DNA from: Hetaerina americana | Lineage: Eukaryota > Arthropoda > Insecta > Odonata > Calopterygidae | Assembly: GCA_022747635.1 (NCBI GenBank) | Contig: JAKTNV010000074.1 | Span: forward strand, 1,125,001-1,189,000 | Reading direction: 5' to 3' | Length of the DNA: 64,000 nt | Shown: piece by piece, positions 11,600 through 23,530 of the stretch | Position numbering within the stretch: the stretch's first letter is position 1 | How the letters are laid out: the number at the start of each line of letters is the position of its first letter | The notes under the pieces: generated by a model | Database searches by the model: none | What the model saw: the letters and a program-made list of their open reading frames with translations, nothing else | What the model was told of the DNA's origin: nothing | Translations under genes and position numbers: made by a program

Positions 11600-13005
11600 G
11601 AGACGACGGCAAAGGCGTCTGACCCCAGTGGGGCGGCGATCGAGTGATGGTGACTCATTAAAAACAATATTGACGAAGGAAACGGGAAATCAACTCACTC
11701 AAGTAACACGAGCAACTATAATGGCCATAGATATAAGCATAAGCCTTGGCAAATATAGAATGTATAGTTGCTACTTCGATAGTGGTACACCTTGAGATTC
11801 GGGAGTTTTTGATGAGATGCACCGTTTCTGAAAAGGTAGATCCTCCGAAACACAACTTGCGCTTTTTGCTCATGATATCCTTAGTTTGGGAGAGAGAAAT
11901 GCTCCAATAAACGCGGTTTTCCAGATTTTAAGAAAACCTTCGACGAAGTACCTCATAGTAAACTACTCGCAAAACTAGAAACATTTGGCATAGATAAAAA
12001 TATCCGGGATTGGATTAAAGACTGTTTGAATGGTCGGGTACAAAGAGTAGTCTTAGATGGAGTTAGCTCAAATGCCGTTGAATTAACTTCAGTTCAGGAC
12101 CTCTTTTATTCCTAATTTACATTAACGACTACTCGTTTATTTGCCGACGACTCGTTTATTTGCCAACGATGCAGTGGTTTACAGAGATATCCGTAATCCG
12201 GAGAGAAAAGCAGCTTTAACAGATTACGTTAATGCAATATAACGCTGGTGAGAGTCATAGTAATTATAGCTATACTTACAAAAGTACGTAGCGATGAATG
12301 TTTTGAAAAAGAGACCTTCCTGAGCTCCTACGAATTGAGTAGCACTGATATAGAAAGTATAGACTCGATTAAATACTGAGAGGTTACCCTCACTCACCAC
12401 CTCTCCTTAGTTAAACATAAACGGGGATCATGTGAGCAAGCTAAAAAGATATTATTATTTATCAGAAGAGTGTAGGGGAAATTACATGAAAGGTTGCAAA
12501 GAAATCTTATCTTTCGCTCGTTATGCCTCTTTTAGAATATGATGCTAGTGTATGGGATCCTCATGAAGTTGGATTAACTGCCGAATCGGATCGTGTTCAG
12601 CGCAGAGGAGCTAGGTTTGTGAAACATTGATAATAAAAACTGAGGTTAGTATAAAAATTATTAAGAGGATCTATGCTGAGCATTACTAACGAAGCGCAAT
12701 ATAAATTGCAGATAAAATATTTTGCATTATTTGGAAGTATGTTTCTTCAGCAATGATGTTGAAAATGTTTAATTAGCCCTTTCGTATTACGGTAGGAGAG
12801 ATCATGGCGATTAAATTCGAATGATTAAGTGCTGAAACGATAGATTGAAGATGTCATTTTACCCACCAACGATTAGGGATAAGATAACGCTTGTCCGACC
12901 GCTCTAGTAGAGAAAGGTGTTTTGGGTCCAGGGTAGTCTGATGTGTTATTCCCGCCTACCGCACACCCTAGTGGCGGCTGACAGTGTACTAAATAGGACT
13001 AAAAT
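11600..13005 (+). mobile_element. CR1/Jockey-like LINE with decayed reverse transcriptase
   Basis: Reverse-transcriptase motifs appear in order. A GRSSETQLALFAHDIL run near 11838-11880 precedes RT motif A, GFPDFKKTFDEVPH (11915-11956). Then come IRDWIKDCLNGRVQRVVLDG, the catalytic FADD box (12140-12151), and the distal MPLLEYDASVWDP run near 12520. A C-terminal DRLKMSFYPPTIRDK run follows (about 12860), and a 3' end with CCGCACACCCTAGTGGCGGC near 12960. Frameshifts, stops and a loss of the PQGSVLGP segment make it inactive. Motif C is followed by a 19-bp tandem duplication (12131-12164). The start is approximate. Confidence 0.75.
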
Positions 13006-13799
13006 CTAAATATAAAACTAAAAAACCACGAAACACCTCCAAATAGGTTGTGAGTAGTACCGTGAATCGTGCGCGAAGGCAACTGCGGTTGCCATCTAAA
13101 GAAATATTTGCAAATTTAAGTGAAATTCGCAGTAGGAGGCAACGAAGAGAACAGGTAATTTAGAAATTTTGAAGCGGAAGATAAGTAAGGGAACATAGAG
13201 ATGCGAGGAGAGCTGGAATGATTGCAGGGATAACTGAAATGATCTGTTAGTTAGAGAGGAATGTACAGTGGAGAGGAAGAGAGCCAGAGAAGAGCGGGAA
13301 AAATAATGAATAAAAAGGTAGAAAAAGTCGCAATGAACATAGAGCAAGCAAGTGATAGAATATTTTTAATAAATTTAAAAGCTGAACCAACCACTTTGGT
13401 CATTGTTTCAGGTGTATAAGTCACTTAGTAATTTTAAAGAGGAAATCTACAGGTTATATGATTACTTAAGATAACAACTGCGAATTTTCCTGAAGGTACA
13501 CATTTGATAGTGATGGCGGATTAAAACTCTACGGTAGGTGAGTTTTAAAAATAAGGAATGACCACAGGAAGGAAGTGAGAGAGTTCTGCAGGATGCAGGA
13601 GTTAATTATAAGAAAATATGTAGGCATACATGAAAATAATCGGGAGATTCAGGAAGATATCAGGCAACATTATCGCTAGGAAAAGTGTGATTAACTTGCA
13701 TCGTTTACCTGGAGATAATGTGAATTAGGTCATGATTAAGTACATATTAAGTTTAACGTTATATTAAAAAGTATAAACGAGGCAAAAAGGTCGAGGAAA
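13006..13799. other. Uncertain; possibly 5' part of the downstream LINE
   Basis: This stretch is purine-rich on the + strand with arginine- and lysine-rich translations, as is common upstream of ORF2 cores. No endonuclease signature could be recognised, so it is left unassigned. Confidence 0.3.
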
Positions 13800-15760
13800 T
13801 GGAATGTAAAATCATTAACCGTGTCAATAAGAAAAAAGTCTCCGCATAGATAAAATGATGAATGAGTGAAGATAGATATGTGCAGTAGAAAAGATTTGAA
13901 ATATATTAAAAGACACGGAAATATCGATTACGGATTATGGGATTAAAAAGAGAGATGAGAGGAGGGTTTGGAAAAATATAAAAACAGAGCTAGGTAGAAA
14001 GAAGTATAAAGAGTTCAATAATATACTGTGCTGGGAAAGAGGTGAAAGAAGCCTGGTGGAAGACGCAGTGCAAAGATATGGAAAGCTCAAAAAGGAAGGG
14101 AAAAATTGGTGCAATGTACAACAGATAAAAGCACTACTAGGAACAAGATAAACATAGTCAAAGATAAATCAGAAAAATTGTAAATTGGACTAGATAAGAT
14201 TAAAAATTGTTGAAATTAACATGTATAGAAGTATGTTTTGCTAAGACATTAGCCCCACAAGCATAGACACAGGAAGGGAATATGTCATAGATGAGAACAG
14301 TTCATATCATTATAAGCAAACGCGATAGTGAGGAAGAAAGGGTTATCACGGAAACTGAAATATAATAAGCTCTTGAGAGTTAATAATTATCTCGCGAAAA
14401 CCCAGGCTCAGGAAAACGTGGAAGGAAAACCTATAGTGGACTAATTCGTAGTAATACGAGGGAGGAATTTGACTAGAAGAGTTTGCCAGATCAATGGTCG
14501 CTCTTATTTCAAAATTGCAGAGGAAGAATTTGTAGAAAATGGAACGGTAAACTTGAGTGAAACGCAGCTCAAGTTATTCTCTGCATCATTAATAAGAAGA
14601 TGGAGAAAATGAAGAACGATTATTTAGGATTCAGAAAGGAGAGATGCACTTGTGATACCATTGCACATCTGAGGCCACTAATAAGTAAGAAAATAGAATG
14701 CAATCGGGATATATTTGTGTTCCGTAGATATTGCTTTATAAAATGAATGGGTAAAATTAACGAATACATTGCTGAATACTGTATTGGTGAAAAATTGAGT
14801 GATAGGAGCCTGTATATGTCACACACTGCACGGGTGCAAGCGGCGGATGGAGATTCTGGATGTGCTGGGTTAGGAAGAGAGGTAAGACAAAAGTGCGAAA
14901 GAACACCCGCGCTAATCAACTCATACGAGGGGGAAATTGTAAATGAGGCATGGAAAGAACTGTAAACAGGGATGAAATTTGGTGGAGAAGTCATAAAAAT
15001 CATTTAGGTTAGCGGATGATCAAGTTTTAGTCTGCCTATTAGGTGATGGGATTGAAATAAGGGTGATCGCATTCGAATTCCAATGCGAAAGGTATGGTTT
15101 GTAAATAAGTAATAAGAATCAAAGATTATGGTGTTTTGAAGAGAGAAATAAACTAATTTGAAGCTAAAGGAAAGAACATATCACAAGGACGAGGGAAATG
15201 ATGACATCAACGTTGAGTTAGGATGCTAAGAAACGGATCGTCAAAACTTTAATTTTATTTATTTAGGATTATTCCGAAAACATCACATTTTGGCGTTTGC
15301 ATCGGACTATTAACAATAATTAATATACCAATTGACACAATTACTAACACCTAAGCCCTATGGGGAGGAAAACCCTCACAGGCAGGAATCGAACCCGCGA
15401 ACTTTGGGTTGAGGACGTTACCCCGCCGCCACCGAGGCCGCCATTGTACTATGGAGACTGGTCTTGTACGGTACGGAAAAATAGTCGTTGAGGCACTATT
15501 AAAGGTGTATATTGGAGGTTTTTAAAATTTTGATGTAGAGAAGAATGGCGTAGGTGAAGTTGACAGAAAGAAAAATAAACGAGGAATTGCTATCTATGCA
15601 TGGTGGGAAAGGATTGCGGATTTTTGGGAAAAATGCAGAGGTGGAAGATAGGTGGGAACAGAACGTTTTGATTGGCAACGACATTTTCATGACTGTGATA
15701 GATGAGCGGAGGACACACGAGGAGGAGTAGAAATAGAATAGGGCTATTGGACGTAATGTA
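13800..15760 (+). mobile_element. LINE ORF2 copy, the most complete of its family here, split by a SINE
   Basis: Pieces of one endonuclease/RT-type ORF2 occur in the right order over nearly 2 kb. AWWKTQCKDMESSKRKGK (about 14048-14101) is the linker before the RT. An acidic run near 14280-14380 (EYVIDENSSY, SEEERVITETEI) follows. RT motif GFRKERCTCDTIAHL is at 14627-14671. MSHTARVQAADGDSG is near 14817, a VRQ block near 14880, and the catalytic LADD box at 15009-15020. AKKRIVKTLI is at about 15221-15250, and after the SINE come EVFKILM, MHGGKG and QNVLIGN to about 15690. Frameshifts and stops are frequent, so the element is dead. Confidence 0.7.
15252..15450 (-). mobile_element. tRNA-derived SINE nested in the LINE
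   Basis: On the minus strand a tRNA-like head starts near 15445. It has an A-box-like TGGCGGCGGGG (complement of 15421-15431) and a B box GGTTCGATTCC (complement of 15385-15395) at tRNA-like spacing, then about 130 bp of body. LINE coding sequence ends at KTLILF just before 15252 and resumes with LVLYGTEK at about 15452, so this is an insertion into an existing LINE. Target duplications could not be delimited by eye. Confidence 0.65.
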
Positions 15761-17385
15761 GAAACAAAGGAAGTATGCGGAACTGAGCAGGAACTTATTG
15801 TGCTCGGTCAGATTGTGTTTAGCAAAACGTCTTTGGCACTCGACCCGGGTAGGAAAAAGTCGCAGAAGGAAGAAAAGTAAGGTGTAAAATATGGATAATA
15901 AAACCTGAAATAACAAAGGAATGTATCGTTGAGCAACTTCTTTGTAATATTTGAAGTGAAATGAGAAACAAAGGGGCAAATCAAAAATCATCTAATCAAA
16001 TAAAAATATAATTTTCAAAAAAATTCTTCCATAGAGAGAACTGAAAGAGCCAAGGTTCCAAGGAAGGGAAATGGATTAATTCTAAGAATTGCGCTTCTTT
16101 TAAAATACCATGGCTCGTAATAGCTTTGGAAAAAGTGAATTCTTTGTATTGGATAATCTTCTAATTACATTTTCCCAGTAAAAGATAATTTGTTTTAAAA
16201 AAAAGACATATTTCGGCATATACTAATAGGGAGAGAGCAAAATTGAAAATTTAAGCATTACATCTAATGTTAACGGGATCCTATTTTAATGCAGGGGGGA
16301 AATTAAATAAAATTCCTACAATTATGGCTCGTTAAAGATTCGTCATTTGGAATGAAAAAAAGTACAAAATATTACGATTATTCAACGCAGGAAGTACTTA
16401 CACATGTATTGATGAATTACAGGAGATAAATCTTACCTCTACCAAAGTGCAGAGACGTCTTGATAAACTATCCTTATGGTGTCATTACTAAGCGCTAGGG
16501 TTGTATCTATGCCATCTTCTCTACTATAGCTACTATAGCTAGGGTGTCAAAATCACTATCAACTATAATCTGTAGGGGCAGGCCATGACAGATCTTTCAA
16601 ATCCTGTTGAAAATTGGTGTACTGGTTGTGAACTTTCAATCGCTAGAAATCCCTTACGAACCGGGTGCATTTCAACTAGTAGAATCAATAGAGCACACCT
16701 AATCGTCTAAATAAGTATTTTGAGAAATAAATGTCAAAAAAATAGTATCTTTGTGGTTTTTTATTTGGTATATCATTACAAGAAAACAGAAAAAAAACAA
16801 TTTAACTCTATTAAAAGTCGTTTTGCTGGAAAACAGTCATTGGTTGAGAAATTTCGAGAAATGTTTAACACACTGACCGTAATAAGTTAGCCAAAACCAT
16901 TTGCCCATTTTATTTAGTGCATAATGTATCTTAAACTGTGAAACAGCATACTAAGACGCACCCCTTTATTTTGTAGCTGTGAAAAAATGATACAAAATAT
17001 TTTACTAAATTTCCTCAAGATAATTTGTATCTAAACTGAGGTGTTGAATAGTTGTCTCACTAATAGAAAACTAGGCGGATTGCACTACTCATTATGAATG
17101 AAGCACTTAAGTCCACTACGTCTAGTGTATATAATTTACTGTTATTATTATTGGATTTGCTTAAAACTTTTATAACACCTTTCAAGTAAACAATACTCTG
17201 ACTGGATAATGTTATACCCCAAGGTGATACAAACACACTGTTATTCCACACAACAAATGTGTCTTGGCAAATTACTAGTATTTAATTTCAGTGAATCATT
17301 AGTACCTGCAAAATTACGCCTGAAACTACGGAATACCTTATGAGTTTATCATTACCTATGGTGAAGTAGACCACCTAATTGATAA
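15761..17385. other. Mostly unrecognised; weak RT trace near 16400-16520
   Basis: One short translated run, DELQEINLTSTKVQRRLDKLSLWC (split here as two halves of one reading frame, 16411 onward), resembles the region after RT motif C in Jockey-type LINEs, where a QRDLDRLSLWC-like helix occurs. It is too short to call. The remainder is AT-rich with no motif. Confidence 0.3.
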
Positions 17386-17790
17386 GATTTCTTGACAATA
17401 ATAGCCTAAGTAATAGGGATATAATAATAAGAATTGCATTAGGCAAAGAAGATTTTACAAGAAAGAGGGAATTGATCATATTTATGAGATCCAGAGCGCT
17501 TTGATCAGAAATGGGATGTTGGAGACCGTTAGAAAACATTAGGCAAGCGAGGATGGAAACAGGATAGGCAATCTCAACGGAATGAAGAAAAGAAGTAAGC
17601 GGAATTGAAGAGGGGCTCATTGTATTCTCGGATTTCAGATTTTGTTTTGTAAGGAGAAGCAAGGGAAGGTACTGTTGTTTAGTCTGTGGCAAGGTTTCAG
17701 ACCTATTTCTTGGTACTGCGAGACAAGAAGCAAAGTTTGTGTGAGAGAAATTATCCCATTCCATTATCGCCAGGTTTTATTTTCCTTAAT
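17386..17790 (+). mobile_element. LINE fragment, post-RT region
   Basis: The + strand encodes RIALGKEDFTRKRELI (about 17423-17470), the RIALAKEAF-like segment that follows the RT core. It runs directly into a RALIRNGMLETVRKH segment (about 17493-17540), which in the other copies lies roughly 100 codons further on. An internal deletion joined the two. A downstream NEEKK, LKRGSLYS run resembles the tail of the 56.6 kb copy. Stops are present and no catalytic motif is included. Confidence 0.55.
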
Positions 17791-18875
17791 TTATCCGGAT
17801 TATCTAATACACAGGTACACATATATAGGTTATATACATATTTTTTTCAGTCTGACAAGTGAACCCAATAGCACCGCTTCTTTTAAATGACTTTTGTTCT
17901 TTGATATCTTCCCAACTAAAGATGCTCGCGTCGAAATTTTTCCAATATCACCTCCACATTCTCTTCTATTTCTCAAAACTTGGTCACCGAACTAGCGAGG
18001 GCTCTTTCGTCCCAGGTGATTCCTTAGTTAATATTTACAACGATTAATCCTAAGTACTCACCACACAGTTAAAATTCTCCAGTAAATGTAAAACAGCACA
18101 TCATTGTTATTTAATTGTACTGCTTAAGAAACACGGATTATGTGACGCGGAGCTGAAATTCCTGCATTTTTTCAATATGGTAAGAATTATTTCAAGAAAA
18201 AATTTTATGCAGGACTTCTCAGCCATGTCTCTCCAGATATTTCACGCATTTTTTAAATAATAAAAAAACACAAAGAAGTCTTATTATGCCAATATTAATT
18301 AGGAGTTTTATGTATAGAGGTTTGTTGAATTTTGCACGTGTTGTTTGATCCAATTTTTTTATAAATTTTTCCCATTTTTCCCATTGTGCTCAGTATAAAT
18401 TATAATATAGTTGAATGATTTTTTAGCTTCATTGACCTAGGAAACGGTAGTGCAATAAAAAACGTATATTTCATGCAAAATTTTGATCAGCAGGAAATTT
18501 CAAGAAAGAATCCATACGTGCATATAACAAAGAGAAAACTTTAAAAATTCTCTATTGTTTAGTATGACCTAATGAAATTGCATGGAGACTACCGGTTGGT
18601 TCTATGGGTTCGGCTCATATTGCACTAATTAATCTCTGCATTTCAATTCTCCAATCCGAAAAAAATAAATCGACTTGGGTTAATAAAATTTCGACTCACC
18701 GAGGAATGTGCGATCATACACTGACAACTTAAGGAACGACTTTTACTGAAACCTCGCATTATTTGGACTATGGTACCATCTCTTCCCTCTCGGGTGGCTG
18801 TATAAAAATCCAGAATTTTCGGTGGGAATCCGTCCAAAGAATGAAGAAAAAAATTGCCCTTTTTGGAAGCGCGTG
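17791..18875. other. No recognised feature
   Basis: AT-rich sequence with short open frames that show no motif; no repeat termini seen. Confidence 0.4.
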
Positions 18876-19885
18876 GAAGAGAGTATACTAGAGGAGGTAG
18901 AGACTCTGGGTGGGCGGGGAGGAACTATCGGTGCTCAGCACGCGCGCGGAGGATGTCGAGTGGCGCGGGCGGAAGGCGAGAGGAAGACGCAGAGAAAAAA
19001 TAGTGAAAAGGTGGGAAAGGAAGAATATGGGACTCGCGAAGAGAAGGGATTTGCTGGGGAGAAAGTGAAACCAGGGAGGATATGAGGGAAAGGTGGATTG
19101 GGAGTGGGAGTCAGAGGAGGGATGGGAAACTGAGGTGACGGGGAGGAAGGAAGAGAAGGGAAAAAAAATTGGAACTCGACTTGCGACGCGGAAAAAAAGT
19201 AATAGGAAGGCAGCGTGTGGGCCAGGCGAGGAGAGAGAGAGAGGTGGAGGTGGACGAAGAGGAGAATACAAGGTAGAAGGTTGGCTGATTTTGAGGAGGG
19301 CGGAGGGATAGGTCGGAGAAAAATAACACCGGGATGGGTGAACATTTGAAGAGTTCTTCCCTCCCTCCGTAAGAATCAATAACCTATTAGTTCACGTCTT
19401 GGAAGTTTTGGTGGGGGGTGAGAGAGAGAGAGGTAAAATTGAAAGATTACAGCCCCGTCCCCTCTTCGGTCTCCATTAACAACCCCTCCTCCCCCGTTTC
19501 TGACTCCCCCTCTCCCCTTGCCCTTTACGTCGTCCCTCCTCTCCCAACCACTCACCCCTCCCCGCAAGCCGCGACGCAGAAAAACAACCGTTTCAATCAA
19601 ATTTTCCCTCCATCCGAACGAAAAAACCTTGCCAAAGATTCACCCCTGCCATCTCTCGCGAACCTTCTCCCTTCCCCATACTCTTCCCCACTCATACTTC
19701 GCCCCCACGCACTCCATTGTTCGCCGCGAACTCCGACCCCACAGGGGCGTTTGATATATCTTCCCCTCCCTCTCCCTTGTCGCTGCCTGTCTCGTTTCCC
19801 CCACCCCTCTTCGCAGGATGCCCTATTAAACCTCCAGCCATACACCCCCCTTCCCACTCCTGCGCATCATCTCAAATCCCCTTAT
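18876..19885. other. GC-rich island with purine-to-pyrimidine strand switch
   Basis: From about 18880 to 19440 the + strand is dominated by G and A (many GGGAGG, GAGAGAGAG). From about 19441 to 19880 it is dominated by C and T. The island is much richer in GC than its flanks and contains CpG-bearing text such as GCGCGCGG near 18951. Long open frames on both strands (for example 18888-19379 minus and 19418-19960 plus) are rich in S, P, L, R, E and G as expected from composition. They overlap one another in several frames, so I do not call a protein. It could be a regulatory or first-exon island of an unseen gene. Confidence 0.5.
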
Positions 19886-21215
19886 TTCGTGGATATTATT
19901 TTTTTCGATTATCATTGTTGGCGTTTTTTTCAATATTTCGTCGGATCGGTTTGTTGCTAATTCTAAATTTTTGCATTATTTTCCCAGATATAGGCAATTC
20001 TGCCTTTAATACCTTGGCTTCTCTGAACATTTATTCATCCTTCATTCCAAAGAGCTCCCTAATGAAGAAGTGTGATCATGGAAAGAGAAGTGAGGGAACT
20101 TAACTTGGTAAAAGAAATAAGTTTAGTCTGATTTCACACAATTGAAAAAAACACAAAAGGTGGTCATGTGTCTACTGTGAATACAAAATGTATTCTTATT
20201 AGGTAAAAGATATTACTGGAAAATTGTTATAATTAAAATTTGTAATCCGCCGTATTTCCACACTAGAAATTTAAACTATTCCCTTAAATGGCGTAATGTT
20301 AACCTTTAGTATGCCCGGAGCCTGAGTTATTGAATTACATTTTGTTCGGTAACATTTGTTTAGGTAACCTCCTTCGATTTTCAACCAAGAGTTTCTTTAC
20401 TTATTTCATGGAAAACGGAAAATATAAGCGAGGAGAAGACACCCTTTGAATGGAAAAGAAAAATAAACCTCTTTTCCTGGTTATGAGGGGGATTTATTTC
20501 TGGATTGAAATGAATCTAGATGAAACGGGATTGGGAGTGTTTAATGCAATAAGCAAAACAATAAATGAGAACTTCATTCAATTTCTTAAATCAAATAAGG
20601 ACCAAGTCTTAATCCGAAATATAGAGAAACCAAAATGATTATGACGAACAGAAAAATTACGGTTTTAAGAAATAAATAAAACGCTTATATTACCATAACT
20701 GATACAACCGACAAAAACGATGAAACTGCAAAAGCAACACCAAATTTATATGGCGATAACGTCTGATAGTTCGCACTTATACGAAGAAGACATAAATCGG
20801 AAGTGAATTTCTTTGAAAATTGCAGAGCAAAATTTTCTCTCTGGCCCGACTTGACGGGCTTTCCTTTGGGAAATACTTTTGTTGAGATGAAATGCACCAA
20901 TCTTGTAAGAAAACCCAGAAATTGAAATGGATGACTGGCTACGGGAGAAGGCCATCCGCTTTTTTTTATCGATGGTTTAAGGCACATCTAATACGGACTA
21001 GTTATTCTCAAAACACATGTTCTGAATGGAAATTGATGTTACACCCAAAGATACACGCCACTTTTCCGTCGGATCGGATTCCAGCTCCACGGCGACAATG
21101 AAACCTGAAAAAAATTCCGAAGAGTGGAGGAAAGAGAAACTACGCTTAAAATTCAGCGAACGTTTTCCTGCACGTACAGCGAGTTAGCAATAGACTACTC
21201 GCTTTCGGGAAAGTA
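19886..21215. other. No recognised feature
   Basis: AT-rich. A 100-codon open frame on the minus strand (20685-20987) has a plausible composition but no motif I recognise, so it is left unassigned. Confidence 0.35.
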
Positions 21216-22460
21216 CCGATTAGCCCGGTGGGTGAGGGAACGGAAGAGAATTCTCCCCACGGAAGTATGAAATGGGGGAGGGGATGAGAAAGGAGTCCCC
21301 CTTAGCGGAGACGTGGGATGGTTGTTTCCGAGGGACGTCGGCGGGGGAGGGTGGGAGTGGCTGAGGTTGAGGAGAAAATGCACTCAATTCGGCGCTCCGC
21401 ACACCTCTCCCCCACACCCTCACTCAGATGTTTCACCCTCTCTCATTCTCCTCCTTATTCCATGGCTGGTTCCCATTACCCTGACCCCGGCGCTGATCTC
21501 CCCATCATCCCTTTCGCTTCCCGAAATATAGTCCTCCAGCTCCCTCCCCCATTGCGACAGCGGGGCTTACCCCGACCCAAGCGCCATCCTGCACCCTGCC
21601 GCGCTCCCTCCTCCTCCCTCGTTCCCTAACCTCAACCAACTACCCACGCCCTCTCCCCATCCCACCCCTAAAAACCACCCATTTCGCCATATCTTCCAGA
21701 CGCAGGCTTCCTTCTTAAACCTCTCGCCCTCTCCCCCACCTTCCGCCCATCCCAGTCCGCAATCTCATTCCTTTATCTGCCGCCTTTTCGACTTCTCAGC
21801 CGCAATACAGCTCCCGCTCTACCCCTCTCTCTCTCATACACTCAGAGTTCTTCCTCTCTTTCTCTCTCTCAACCCCGGAATCTCAATTCGACACAAGCAG
21901 GTGACACTTCTCCCTCCTCCTCATCCTCCTTCACCAAGCCTCCTCACTCCGTCCGCTATCATTTGCCCTCTCCCGAGAAAAAAAATCCCTCTCCCTCATC
22001 CACAGTGCGCGCACCCCACCAGCGGAGGAAATACACTTCGGAAAAACCCACCCTTAAGCCTATATCCCACAGAGTACGCGTTTCGGAGAGGGTAGTGAAG
22101 ACGTGGGAGAGGAGCGGGGGCAAGGAGTACCCCTCCGAAAATTGCTTCCTTGAGCCACAGCTTTCTTCCTCTGTCTTCTACCCTCCCAGAACCCCTTCCA
22201 CCACCCGCTTCTTATTCCCTGTCCCCCTTCATTCCCCTCTAGGGCCACCTGCTCTCCTCCCTCCGTCCCCATGCTCCCAATTTCTATTATTTTACCCCTC
22301 TTGCATTGCGATTTACATCCCTCTCTCACTATTTCTTTCTTTTATTCCAGTCTTTTGCTTCGCATCCCCATTCCTCTAATTTCTCACCTTCTCCTCTCCA
22401 TACCAATCGCAGTTCATCCTTGTGATTATGTTTATCCTTCGCTTATTTTTTATTAATTCT
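21216..22460. other. Second GC-rich purine-to-pyrimidine switch island
   Basis: The + strand is purine-rich at 21225-21375, then pyrimidine-rich from about 21400 to 22010. A short purine-rich block (22080-22130) and further pyrimidine-rich sequence to about 22460 follow. Proline/serine/leucine-rich open frames appear in all three + frames over the same bases, which argues that they are compositional. No start context or family motif supports a gene. Confidence 0.5.
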
Positions 22461-23229
22461 TGAGGTTTCTCTTCGAATGTTATCTTCCTCAATCCAGCGC
22501 CCTTTTTGTGGCCAAGGTTATAGTTTCAAGATTTTACCTCTTTCCCCCAACCTTCGTTTTTATGTCGCTCAGCCACTCGGCGTCGATCAATCACCAACAC
22601 TGCACGCTAATCTGATGTTTCTGATTCCGCGATTTATTTCGCATTTCCCTCTGCCTTTCAAAATTGACACATCCTTCCGTGTATTATCCTTCAATATCAT
22701 CAGCATATCTTTATGCAAATTTTCCCATCAGGATTAAACGTTTGAAACCTCAAATAGGTCGAATTTACGGAGAATTTTATTGCCAGAGTGGAAGCGAAAA
22801 TTCAGTTGATCGGTAGAAATTTAAATTGCTACAAATATCGCAAAAGTATTTCTTACAGAACGCTTTCGAAATTCTATTCCTTTTCATTACGTGCTGATAC
22901 TTCAATTATGATAATATGCTACATTTGGAGCAAAGACATCCTTATTGCATGCTTTTACTGGTGCTTTGGGGACTAATATTTTCTTTCACAGCGATGGAGT
23001 GTGTACCAATAAATATGGTAAAGCATTTTCCTAGTGGATTATTTACTATGGCTTCGATTTTTATGAAGACTTGGAATTATATTCTGAAGGCACAAAAGAA
23101 AGTTCAGAGTAGGAAACGACATTTTCATATTTCGCGCTCTCTACCATTTGAAAAAAATTAAAATTATTTATTATATACATTGAGTCTCATTACCAAAGGG
23201 TATTAAATGTGATCAATATAGTAAATATA
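22461..23229. other. No recognised feature
   Basis: Transition from the GC-rich island to AT-rich DNA; open frames of 60-86 codons without motif. Confidence 0.35.
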
Positions 23230-23530
23230 AAAACATAGATGTAATTGAAATGAAATTATACCGAAGAATAATGAAAATAACATGGACAAACAGAATGAAA
23301 TGAAATACTTCGAAGAGTGGGTAAAAACGAAGTGACACGTGATGAAGGATACACAAGAAAAAGAATACTGAGACACGATTGCTTCTTTAATACCACAATT
23401 AAGGGCTAATTGAAGGAGGAGAATTACGACGGAAGGCCAAGGATGAACTATGCAATGGAAAATGTCGGTGTCGTAGGAGGTATGGGGTGATTAAGAGATT
23501 GGAAAGAAACAAGATAGTTTGCAGAGCAAA
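23230..23530 (+). mobile_element. LINE fragment, post-RT tail
   Basis: The translation reads IEMKLYRRIMKITWTNRM, then after a frame change RKRILRHDCFFNTTIKG, then NYDGRPRMNYAMENVGVVGG. This order matches the tail of endonuclease/RT LINE ORF2, where a WRRM-KISWTDR motif is followed by GHVMRHD and a GKRRRGRPR basic segment. The basic segment is partly eroded. The detailed residues differ from the 3.0/15.2 kb family, so this may be a second subfamily. No RT catalytic region is present. Confidence 0.5.

Noticed and set aside
18888..19960. Several long open frames (up to 180 codons) in the first GC-rich island
   Set aside because: They overlap in multiple frames on both strands, and their S/P/L or R/E/G bias follows the purine/pyrimidine skew; no motif or start context supports any of them.
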